Positions 31,901-43,900 of a stretch of DNA of 64,000 nucleotides are shown here, piece by piece. The notes under the pieces are model-generated. The model saw nothing but the letters and a program-made list of their open reading frames with translations, was not told the origin of the DNA and searched no databases. This stretch comes from Chelydra serpentina (taxonomy: Eukaryota; Chordata; Testudines; Chelydridae), in NCBI GenBank assembly GCA_037349315.1, contig JBAIAC010000054.1, positions 434,001-498,000 of the forward strand, in the 5' to 3' direction. A program made the translations under genes and the position numbers. Each line of letters opens with the position of its first letter. The first letter of the stretch is position 1.

Positions 31901-34900
31901 TTGAGTTTGGCTACTACCTTGGATGTGGTAATATCTACCTCCATATCCTCATTCCCATTTATCATCCTGCCATTATTTCTAAGCTTATTAGCCTAATTAA
32001 ATACTGTCATATGAAAGGAGACTCAAGAAGCTTGGTTTGTTTACCTTAACCAAAAGAAGGCTGAGGGGAGATATGATTGCTCTCTTTAAATATATCAGAG
32101 AGATAAATACTAGGGAGGGAGAGGAATTATTTCAGCTCAGTACCAATGTGGACACAAGAACAAATGGATATAAACTGGCCATCAGGAAGTTTAGACTTGA
32201 AATTAGATGAAGGTTTCTAACCATCAGAGGAGTGAAGTTCTGGAACAGCCTTCCAAGGGAAGCAGTGCGGGCAAAAGACCTAACTGGCTTCAAGATTAAG
32301 CTAGATACATTTATGGAGGGGATGGTTTGATGGGATAACATGATCTTAGTCAAAGGTCAGTTAATTGCCATCAGTGGTAAATAGGACCAATGGTCAATGA
32401 TGGGATGTTAGAAGTTACTACAGAGAACTTTTTCCTGGGTGTCTGGCTGGTGAGTCTTGCCCACATGCTCGGGGTTTAGCTGATCGCCATATTTGGGGTC
32501 GGGAAGGAAGTTTCCTCCAGGGTAGATTGGCAGAGGCCCTGGAGGTTTTTTGCCTTCCTCTGCAGCATGGGGCACGGGTCACTTACCGGAGGATTCTCTG
32601 CATCTTGAAGTCTTTAAACCATGATTTGAGGACTTCAGTAGCTGAGACATAGGTGAGAGGATTATTCCAGGAGTGGGTGGGTGAGATTCTGTGGCCTGCA
32701 TTGTGCAGGAGGTCAGACTAGATGATCATAATGGTCCCTTCTGACGTTAAAGTCTATTAGTCTATTTGTTTAGATATTGGGCCATGTCTAGATTATCCTT
32801 AACCTCCACTCCATCCTCAGTGTTTAGCAGTCCCACTTTTTCTTTCTTTGTTTTCTTCTTCTTTATATGCTTCTAGAACCTTTTAGTATTAATTTTAATT
32901 TCCTTTGCAAGGTCCAACTCTACATGGCTTTTAGCCTTTTTCACTTTATCCTACATGTTCTGACCTCAATAAGGTAGCTTTCCTTGCTGATCCCTCCCAT
33001 CTTCCACTCCTTGTAGGCATTCTGCTTTTTCGTAATCACCTCTCAGATGCTTGCTCATCCAGCTTGATCTTCAACTCCTGCCTATATGATTTTTTTCCCC
33101 TTTCTTGGGATGCAGGCTTCTGATAGTTCTGCAACTTTGACTTTGAAGTAATTCCAGGCCTGCTCCTACTTTTAGATCCACAAGTTCTTCAGTCCAATCC
33201 ACTTCCCTAACTAATTTTCTTAATTTTTTTAAGTTAATCCTTTTGAAATCAAAAACCTTAGTCAAGATCTATTTTTGTTTATCCTTCCATTCAGTTTGAA
33301 CGGAAGTAGCTCATTGTAGCGGAGTGAGCACCCTGCTCAGGCCTGAAGGGCTTAAAAACAGCCCTAGGAGAGGGCTGGGAGCAGGCTGATTGATTGGGGA
33401 AGCAGCCACAGCTGGGACACACCCCAATCAGGCCACAGCTGGCCCTATAAAGGGCTGTCAGCCAGAAGCTAAAGCAGTCTCCTCTTGTAGTGGAGGGAGA
33501 CAGGACTGGCTGCTGGGAGACCTGGGAAGGTACCTGGAGTGGAGCAGGGCTGGGGGAAGGCCAGAGGAGCTGGGGAGCTCTGGCCTGGAAACCCCCCCAG
33601 GCTGCAGGCCTAGACTAAGGCCAAAAGGGGTACTGAGGTTTCGGGGGGCAGCCCACGGGTAGGTGGAGGCAGCAGGTCCAAACACCCCCTTGCCTATGAT
33701 GACTGGTTAATACAGACTGCAGTCTGCCCCAGTGAATGGGGGCTTGATGATGACTGGCAGTGGCCCAGAGGCTGAGGCAAGGTGGAGATAGTGGGTGGGG
33801 GTCCCCCTGGGAGGGGAGACCCAGACTAAGGGGGGTACTGCCAGGGGGGCAGCACCCCAGACAAAAGGGCACCGGGGTCCGGGAGGGACACGGGGACCCG
33901 GCGGCAAGCGGGACACCGACTGGCAGAGGGTGCTCCAGTGGCTGGCGAGCTGATTCCCCGGAGAGACCAGCAGGAGGCGCCGCAGGGGTGAGTCCCGCAC
34001 CGTCACACTCCTGATCGCTTGAACTAAGGTTGTCCCGTACAACCATTTCTTCTAATGGTCCTCACTACTCATCAAAACCAAATCTAAAATGGCGTCCCCT
34101 CTTGTTGGTTCAGCAACTACTTGGCGAAGGAATCCATCCGCTATCACATCTAGGAAAATCTGAGCCCTATTATTATTACTAGCACTTGTTCTCCAGTCTA
34201 TATCTGGGAAGTTAGTCTCCCATGATCACACAATTCCCATTAGTATTTACTTGATTAAAAACATTAAAGAGGTCTCTAGCACACCCCAAGCACTATCCCA
34301 GGGGAGGCTCCTAGTAGCTTTCTTCCCCAATGTCATTTTTGCCCAGACAGACTCTGTCTTATCCATTCCATAACTTCTTATTTCTTTACGGTCTACTGCA
34401 TCATTGATGTCTTTCCTAAATAGCACATACCCTTCAATACCTGTACTCCAGTCATGACTACTATTCCACCATGTTTCTGTTATTCCTACAATATCTGGTT
34501 TCACTTCCTGCACCAGTAGCTCTAGTTCCTCCATTTGGTTACCTAGGTTCCTCGCATTGGTGTACAAACATCTTAATTTTTGCTGTTTGGCCTTGCTCAC
34601 ATTCTTTATATGATTAGGCATGAACATTCTACCGCCAGTATTACCTATTAGACTAGTGTCTATGCTACCCCTCCAACATTTGTCCATTCTCCTACCCAAG
34701 GCTGTATCCTTTCTTACTTGTTTTTTTTCCCTCTCAATGTTAAAATCCGGCATGGAGATTACCTGGGCATCTCCCCCAAATTCCTAGTTTAAAGCTCTCT
34801 TAATCAGTTGTGCCATCCTCCATCCTAGAAGTCTGTTTCCCTCCCTACTCAAGTGAACATCCCGAGAGAACAGTCCTCTGTCCATGAATGTCTCCCAGTG

Positions 34901-37900
34901 GCCATACATCCCAAAGCCCTTTTTATAGTAATGCTGCCTGAGCCATCTGTTGATCATCATAATCTTGTCACACCTTCGTTGCCCTTCTCTAGGAACAGGT
35001 AGAATCCCACTGAAGATCACCTGGGCCTCGATTTCCTTAAACATCTTCCTCAGCCTGGCATAGTCCCCCTTGATCAGTTCCAGCGAGAAACTAGCCGTAT
35101 CATTTGTTCCCACGTGAAGGACAATCAGTGGATTCTTTCCCACTCCTGTTAGGATCCTCTTCAGCCTCAGGTCCACATCCTGTATCTTAGCACCCGGCAG
35201 ACAGCACACCCTTCTGTTCTCTGGATTTGCTGTGGTTACAGACCTGTCTATTTTTTCTCAGTAAGGAGTCCCCAATCATGTAGACCTGCCTTTTCCTGGT
35301 GATGGCACGATTCTCCAGTCTATCCTCTGTTCCCTCTGGCTGCAAGTCCTCTCGATTCCTATTCTCCTTTGCAATCCTCTGCAACCCATCCTGTATCCCC
35401 CTGGGGCTCATATTTGGTGTTGTCTCCATTGACTCTTCCCCTTTTCCTATAGGACTAGCTGCTCTTCTCTTCTTCCTTGCCCTCCCACCTTCAGTGACCA
35501 CCTGCTGTACCCCTTCTTCATTTTCCAACTCTGCAAACCTGTTCCTGAGTTCTATTTCTCCTTCACTAGCGTGTCTTTTCCTCTGCCCGGTTCTCTTAGT
35601 CACATGCTTCCATTGTCCTGTTTTTTGTTTGTTTTTTTTTTCACCCAGCAGTCTCCCCTCAGAGTTCTTTGGTCCTGCTTCCATCTGCAAGTCTGAGCTT
35701 TTCCCTTCAGCCTCCTAATGTCTGCTCCATTATCTGCTTGAACCCCCTTCTAAACTCAACCAGAGTTTCCACCTGCATCTCCATCCTCGGATCTTTTCTT
35801 CCACCAGCTCTATCAGGAGGAACTTCTTGCAGACGAAACTTTTCAGGTACCCCCTCCAAGATCATGTACGTACCGCAGCTTCCACATCCAGTCATCTTCA
35901 TTGTGTCCTCCACTGCTTGGGTCACTACCACTGCTGTCTCTGTTTCTGTCATAGCCTTCCCACCTAAGTCCTGTTAGTCCGGGAAAAACAAACCAAACCA
36001 AAACACCACCACCCACAGCAAAACAAACCCCCAATGAGCACCACAACGCTGCCAGAACACCACACACTCCCTTCACTAGTCTGTCTGTTCCTCTGCCTGG
36101 TTCTCCTAGTTTTCCCCGCTCAAACTCCCCTGTTTACAGCTCTCTTTGCTTGCTCCTGTGCCGCTGCAACTGTTTGAATTAGTCCAAACAAGAAGTTCTA
36201 CTGTGTTAACATCATGTTAGGTAGGTAGACTAATTTATGGTTCCACACTTTTCTTGTCTACCTACCTAGCATGCTTGTATGATTTTTCAATGTGTGTGTG
36301 CTGGCAACCAGTTTTTCAAATTATATAGTACATTGCAGTCTGTACTTCACTGTACAGTATGAATAGTAAAACAGCTGCTCGGGGTGTATAAAGATGCAAA
36401 GTAAAGGATTCGGTTACGAACTATCACTGTTGTGATTGGAACAGACCACTGATCTCTTGAGATGTCAGTAGGCCTGTTTTCCCTTTTTATCAATGCATAG
36501 CATTTCTCTAGTATTTCACCCAAAGCTCTTCACAAAAGTGAACACATTTTACCTTAATCTTACAGCTGAGTAAGTGAGAGTTCAGCATAGAGCAGGGTCC
36601 CTTGTCTTGGGTCTTGTCTGTATGGAGATTTAGTGCATGGTAAGTTGCAGTATGCATCTAGAGCAGGGATCTCAAACTCAAATCACCACGAGGGCCACAT
36701 GAGAACTAGTAAATTGGCCCGAGGGCCGCATCACTGAAGCCTTTTCATACAATGATACAAAAGTATAGTCAAAAAGGAAGAGTCATATAGCATTCTATTA
36801 TAAGTCAATGTATTAGCTTTTTAAAGACTGTAATGCAAAGAGGGGTTTTAATAAAATATAGACACTCAGTAATGTTTGGAGCTTGGCTGCCAGTGGAGTT
36901 GGCACCTATGGCGGGCCGCAGGAAATAACTCCGTGGGCCGCATGTGGCTCGCGGTCCGCGTGTTAGAGTCCCCTGATCTAAGAGCACCTCAGCCTGCTGC
37001 ACATAAAGTGACTATGTGGACCCTGCTATTGCGCACTAGAGTTTCCCTTTTGCACTTTGACCTATTACGCTGTTAAACAGCAGTAGGTCAACGTGCACTA
37101 GAAACTCCTAGTGCACAGTAGTAGGGTCCACATGAACACTTAATCTACAGTGTGCCAACCTGCTGTGCACCAACACCCTGGCTTGCTGCACACAAAGTCT
37201 GCTTACAGACAAGCCCCAAGCGAGGGACTCTGTTCTATTCTAACTCTAAGTAAACTAAGGATTGAACTTCAGCCTTGGTAGTTTCCTTGGCTTGTTTGGG
37301 AAATTGAGACCCTTTTATACTGTTGCACAGTGACCTTTTGGTTGGATTATCTATTACCTGGGTAAAACCATAATGATGGCTGTCCCAATGATCCTGTCGG
37401 TTGCTGTCCCCTCTAATCCTCCATTTGAGATTTGCTGCAATGACAGCTTTGCAACAACTCTAGTTGCACTAGTAGCAGCTGTTGGGCAAAGAACAGCTCT
37501 CTGACTCCTGCTTCTCTTCCGGATTTGGTTCTTTGCATTGGTAGGGACTAGTTCTAGGGAAATACAAACATGGATTCACCATCTGGGTCAGTCTACATCC
37601 ACCTTGCTATTAGTTTGATAAACTGTCTACAATAGATACATCAATGCAACCTTAAACTTAACACTACTGTATTTTGAAGTATGCTGGTCAATTCCAATTT
37701 GTGAAAAAAGTTCCCCTGCTGTAATTTCTCACTCCGGTTTCTTTTTCAGCAGGTCAGCCACCCCAGAAGATGCCTACAACCACAGCGGCTTTAGCAGCCC
37801 CATCAGTATTTGTCGCCGCAGCAGTTCATGCCTTTCGATAGTAAGTACCATAGTAGGCAGAGCGGAGAGTTCCTGCACTGAACTTTCATTGCTAGAGACC

Positions 37901-40900
37901 TAGACTCCAATTTTAAAGGTTTATCACAAACAGAAAATATTTTTGGGCGAGGAAAGGGATTTTTATGTGTGTATCCCCGTTACACAAATGCCACATGATT
38001 TGATACAATTCTTGGGTCAAAAAAGCCTATGAATGGAACATCTGTGTTCTGCCGGTTAGGAGTACATGGTCCATTGCCTGATGTCTGGGAAACCCAGGAC
38101 TTAAACAGTGAGGGGTGTTGCATGTTTTAACTGAGGAGCAGTAGGGGGATTCTTGCACTGTTTGGGACCAACTCAGTCAGATCCTCTTTATCAATGCTAA
38201 ATTCATCCCTTGGAAAACCGAAGGGGGGAACCTAGTACCAAAACTATACACAATGTCTGTCTGTGTTCTGCGGTGGAAAGATCACTCAAGTTTAAAAAAC
38301 ACCAGAATTTAAGTTCCCTATGACTTTTTTGGGGGGCAAGCTAAAAAGATTTAGCTCTACTAAGTTAAGGAGACGTCAGTCTGACATAGACGCCTATAGG
38401 AGTTGGCCCTTGGTTATCAAGGTGAAAAGCTCCTAATAAACACCAAAGAAATGTGAAGAAGGAATGGATTTGCAGCTGACTATCTTACTTTGCCTTTTAG
38501 CACAAATGGGCAGTATGTGAAGCAAGGCAAGTATGGAGCAGCTGTGGTGGGGAACCATGCTGCCAAAGAGGTGAGAGAAGCTGCATTTCTCTGTAACATA
38601 CCCCTATTTAAAAGCACATCTTGTTCAAAGCTGAATTGCTTCTCGTTTTTAATGTTAGCATTTTTAGTGCCATTCCTGTTTGGTGATTTCCAGCCCTGCT
38701 AGCTCCTGAGCTACAAGAAACCTGAGCCACCAACTACTTGTGTAGCTGCACCTGTTCTCTGAGCATTCAGCAAGGCTATTGTAAAGATATTTTCCCACCT
38801 GAGACTGAAACACATTAGAGAAGGTGGAATGTCTGTTCCATTGCAGTCTTTTTTTTATGCAAAAGCTATTTTGGTATTCGTTCAGATGCTTTCAAACTGA
38901 TATGAATTATGCTCTACTTGACCTTTTTATACAAAAAAATCAGTTCTTGAATGCAGCTCCACTCTTTTATAGCTGTCTGCCACTCTAAGTGTAGAACAAA
39001 GGAGTATTTAGCAAGCTGTATTAAAAGAAATAACCTAAATCTAATCTGCCCTTGATCTGGTGCTGGCTCTTACCGTGCACCCTTCCACCCTCAGCCAGCT
39101 CCAGCATCCCTTCTTCTGTTGTCTCCCTAAATTGCTGGGTGTGTGTGGTTTGTTTGCCTTTTAAGAATACTTCTTACAGTAAACTGATTTTGAGACCTTT
39201 GGGTTTGTTTTTGGGGGGAGGAAGTTTAAAGAAAATTCTCAGGTGAACAGAGAAGCCAAGAATCTTGTCCAGGGGTAGACAATGGAAAGACCACGGGCCA
39301 AATCCGGACTGCCACACGCTTTTGAATGGACCCAAAAATCTTTTTATTTTGTTGTTTGTTTTTCTTTGGAGTCTGGACCTTGACTATACCTTGACCAAGA
39401 AATTTGAACCTTGACAAAAAAAATAATCGATTACCCCAGTCTAATCTGACTTCTGAAGGTGAAATTACTTGCCTATGGTCACCCTGCAGGTCAGTGATAG
39501 GGTTGGGAATAGAACCCAGGTCTCCTGAATTCCAGTCTAGTGCTCTCTCTACTAGGCCGCACAACATCTAGAGGAGACTGTGTGACCTGAACACAGCTCC
39601 TCTAGACAGCTTGCCACCCTTACAGCTGTGCTGTTAGACTGCACAATAGGAGGAAGCAGAATACAAAACAAGAATCAAAGCTGATTTGGTGTAATCAAAG
39701 CAAGGGGTTTCAGCAAATGAATATTTAAGAGCTGTGAGGTGACTCTCCAGGCCAAATACGTGTGTATGGAAAAGTGTTGAAAGTATACACACATACTGCG
39801 CATGCTCTAATACAGAAGTGCATAGATTCATGCGGAGTACAGTACAACCTGCTATTTACATTTCAGCAGTTAAACTTCATTGCTTTGAATGCACCTCCTG
39901 CTGGTGCGTTTGGCAGACAAACTATGGCCCTAATGCTACTATATCTCTCACCGTGCACACCAGAATTTCACAGATTGGGGGAGTTAATTTTGTTTTTGTT
40001 GTTTTTGTTTTCCCCTCCTCCCCTTCCTCCCTCCTGCGGAATCAAGTACAAGATTCTCCTTTATATCAATCAGCAGCAGCAGGTCACAGTTGCCAGGATC
40101 CATCCAGGGTTTGTGCTCACGGTAAGACTCTGCATTAGAAAATCTTGTTTTTTGGTAGTCATTTGTGTTTGTCTTCACTTAGGCCTGGTCTACACTACAA
40201 ATTTACATTGATATACCTATGTAGTTCAGGGGTGTGAAAAAAACCCAATGTAGGCAGCGCTATGTCAACAGGCAGGCTTCTCCCATCAACCTAGCTACCG
40301 CCTCTCGGGGAGGTGGACTAACTATGCCAACAGGAGAAGCTCTCCCACTGACATAGTAACATCTTCACTGAATCACTAGAGCAGGCCACTGCAATGTTTT
40401 AAGTGTAGACCTGCCCTTAAGCTTCTGGTACACTACTCTGTACAGCAGCTAGGAATTATCACCTTCCCTCTCCTGAAATGTTGTCCTCTTGGCTATAGAT
40501 TGTAAAGTCTTTGAGACAAGGCATATGACCATGCTCAGGCCCTGTCTACACTAAAGGGAAAAGTCGATCTAAGCTACGCAATTTGAGTTACGTGAATAGT
40601 GTAACTCAAATCGACATAGCTTAGATCTACTTACCACGGAGTCCACACTGCAACATCAACGGGAGACGCTATCCTATCGACTCCCTTTACTCTTCTCGAT
40701 GAGATAGAGTACAGGAGTAAATGGGAGAGCGATTGTAGACAAGCCCTCATTCATGTTTTGTAAAGTGCACCATGAATTCAGAATGTTGTATAACCTATTC
40801 TTTCTCCTCTTATCATAAATTGCACAAGGAATTTTTTCGACAGTAGATCTCACAGCATTATACAGTGGAGATAAACCTCATTTTACAGAGCAAATTACAT

Positions 40901-43900
40901 TGCTTTGCTTTTCTTGCAGTGGGACCAAAGAAACCCAAATTCACGTATGTCCTAGACTTTTCTTAAATGATTATGCGAATGGGGAAAAAATGCCCTGTCT
41001 GATGAAGAGAGGGCAAGAAAATGCCTAAGCTCTGTGTGAAATCTGACAGCATGTTTCTCTTTCAGTAAGAATTTGCTAGGTTTTTGCAAGCCTTTCTGAA
41101 AGTTTTCCATTTAACTTTTCCTCCAATTTCAGAGAGAACCAAAGTCCTGAATAGGTTAAAAATAACTATCAGTAACAAGTAGCAGGAAAGATGTCAAGCC
41201 ACCTCCATCCCTTTATTTGATTTACGAATAATTCCTCTTGCCCTTTAGCTCCATAGTCCATTTTCAGCAAGTTTGTGTTACTACCCACAGACTGAAAGTG
41301 CTTTATATCAGGTGTTTATAAACCAACATGGAGCCAAAGCAGTGACCTTACTAAAATGTTTTGCCAGTGCTGACAGCATGGGATCTCAGTAAGAAATTCT
41401 AAACTAGATTCTGTCCTGTTTTAATATTGACTTAACTATCGCCAAAACTTTCAAACCTGGTATCACAGATCCACGGGCTCTGGTCTATGCCCCAGCCTGT
41501 AACCAGTCTCTTGGGAGTGACTCCTTTAATGTATCCGGACCCAGGCAGTTCCTCCAAGACTGGGCCTCCAGCAGCAGAGATCCTTGTGACTCTCTCTTCA
41601 AAGCTCCCTGCAGCCAAGTCAGACCCCTGCAGGAGGCTTGCGGTGTACCCCTTTGGGATGCAGTGCTTTCAGTGAAGATGTACGGTGACACAGGCAGCCT
41701 TTTCACAACAAAGTAACTATTTTAGTTGTCTGGCGCACACACACAATCTGAAAATCCTTAGCTTAGCTGCAAGAGGCAGAGGTTACATCATAGTCCATCC
41801 TGGCCAAATCAGTGCCATCAGCCAAGCTGTGATGGACTCTATCCCTTGCTCTGGCTCTCTGTACCCTTTGTTTGCCCAGGTCAGAGCTGCTGTGTCCCTC
41901 CAAAAGGTAGCCCTTATTCCAACCACCTGAAAACCTTTTCCCCTTTGTTCTCCAGTTCAGTTCACATGTCCTGCCTGCTCCGGTTTCCTGGTGTTAAGTG
42001 TTGATTGTTCAGTTGCTGTGGGGGGAGGGAGGTATCTCTTTGTCATCCTGGGTCCGCTTTGTTGGTTTGCGTCATTTTCAGCCGCTTCTTTTAATTACCC
42101 GTTCAATCCATTCAGCCAGCTAGACTGGACACAGACATACCTGTGTCTGTCCTCAGAGCAATCTTAATCCTTTTCCTCCTACTGGGTGGCAATGCAAAGT
42201 ATGGAGGGAAACAGAAATACACATAGGATTCATTTAAAAAAAAAACAAACCTCCAACTGTCACATGTGGGTACCTAAAGTTAGACTCCTAAATTCATGGT
42301 TATGGACCCAAATTGAGATGGGGTGATTTTTCAGAAGTGCTGAGCACCTATTGGCTCCCACTGATTGTGGGAACCAAGTATGTTTTGCATATCTGAAGAT
42401 CAGGCCGCTCATACTCAACAGCCCAGATATAGATTTCCTAGCCTAGCTTTAGGCATCCATTTTAGGAAATTGTGGCCGATATGAAGAACTTTGTAAATCA
42501 TATATTTAGCAACTTCCGATGCATTTTTCTTCAGGGTACAGACGCTCCCCGAGTTATGTAAACTCGACTTATGCAAATCCGAGTTTACGGAAAAAGTTCC
42601 GTAAGCTAGAAATAGAAGGGGTTGGTTTTTTTCACATAATGGTGGAGATATGTTTCCGACTTGCACAAAATTCGAGTTACGCAAGGCGTTCCAGAACAGA
42701 ACGCTTGCGTAAGTCGAGGAGCATCTGTACTGATCAGAGGAATAAAGGCTAACTTCTGGCATCTGAGCCTGGTTCATTTTTAAGCAATAGAGGAGTTTTA
42801 TCTTATTTCTGTAGATTTTTATCATAATTAAACCAAGTGCTTGAATTGAACACATTTGTAATTTTGATATGGGACTGATTTCTTTTTCCATAGGTTCAAC
42901 CCAACAACTACAGTACATTTTATGATGATCAGAGACAAAACTGGTCGATCATGTTCGAGTCAGAAAAGACAGCCATGGATTTCAGTAAACAGGTAATCTT
43001 CGTAAGTCAGCAGGCTGCACTCTTGCACTAACTCTACCTGTGCTGTTGGTGCTGTATCATGTTCAGAACAGCAAACAAAAATCATGGTTGCTCACAATTT
43101 GCTAAGCTGCATTGTTAATCAAAGCCCAGTTCAGTCTCATCTCCCCACTAAAGTAAAACTGAAATGCATATTTCAGCTTTGTGAATGTGCTGAGTTTTGG
43201 CTGTGCTTTGATTAGTTGGCGTGCTGTTTGGTTCACTTGAATACAGGGTAGCGTGTCTCAAATTGTGATACTCCTCTAGCGCTTTCATCCAAAGAAGTTA
43301 GTGTTTTAAAATGTTAATTAAACCCATCAACACGCTATTGTGAGCTAAGTAGTTTTCTTATTGTATATATGAGCAAAGTGCTGCATAAGGAAATGAAGCA
43401 TTAGTAATGTCCACGTGTGTAAAGTATATCAGTAACACTCAGCTTCTTACTGATACAGTGAGAAATCAGATATTGCCTGTCTTCAGTCTAAGTGGAATTA
43501 GTTGTGCTGCTGCAGTTGGCCACAGACAAAAGGTGCTAATGTTTGGACTTCCTTTGTAGTTATGCATTGCCAAATGCAACAGCAGCCCTTCACTGGACTC
43601 AGTACTGTACCAGGATCTCATTGTTGGAGAGGGGCAGGGATTGGAAGTAGGAGACTCTCTGGAGGTTGCCTATACCGGTTGGCTGTTCCAGAACAATGGG
43701 CTTGGACAGGTAAACGGGCTTTTACTACTAGAAATGGGTTAATATTAACCCTTCTCAAATAAGTCATTGGAAGAGACTTGTAATCTCAACACCATTGGAT
43801 GGCAAAGTATTCTCCATCACAACTTACTCTGTGTCAGGGTGTCAGTCACCAGTCCTGAGGACCTGTCACTAAGAGGCATCCATGTCTCTTAGTTTGCCCT

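Larger units (their letters stand above)
30024..36180 (-). mobile_element. Near-full-length CR1 LINE, reverse, with two inserts
   Basis: Read on the minus strand, it holds ORF1 (about 36076-34784), ORF2 beginning with an APE-type endonuclease (34753-34247), the reverse transcriptase region (about 31965-30484) and the 3' tip at 30024 (TCATAGACTTTAAGGTCAG). A solo LTR (33315-34007) and a forward CR1 (about 31999-32760) interrupt it. Without them it is about 4.7 kb, close to full CR1 length. Both ORFs have stops and frameshifts, so it is inactive. Confidence 0.85.
26993..37749 (+). other. FKBP15 intron 2
   Basis: This 10.8-kb intron is mostly transposons: a CR1 tip, two Harbinger-like MITEs, a CR1 fragment, a near-full-length reverse CR1 with two inserts, and a MITE holding a hAT element. 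Between 28960 and 30020, and from 37217 to the acceptor, I see nothing recognisable. Confidence 0.8.

Noticed and set aside
33390..34046. Frames of 84-143 codons on both strands
   Set aside because: They fall in a solo LTR with GC-rich repeats and match no protein.
39267..39450. A further hAT element starting CAGGGGTAGACAATGG
   Set aside because: No matching inverted end or 8-bp duplication was found, so only one end-like word remains.
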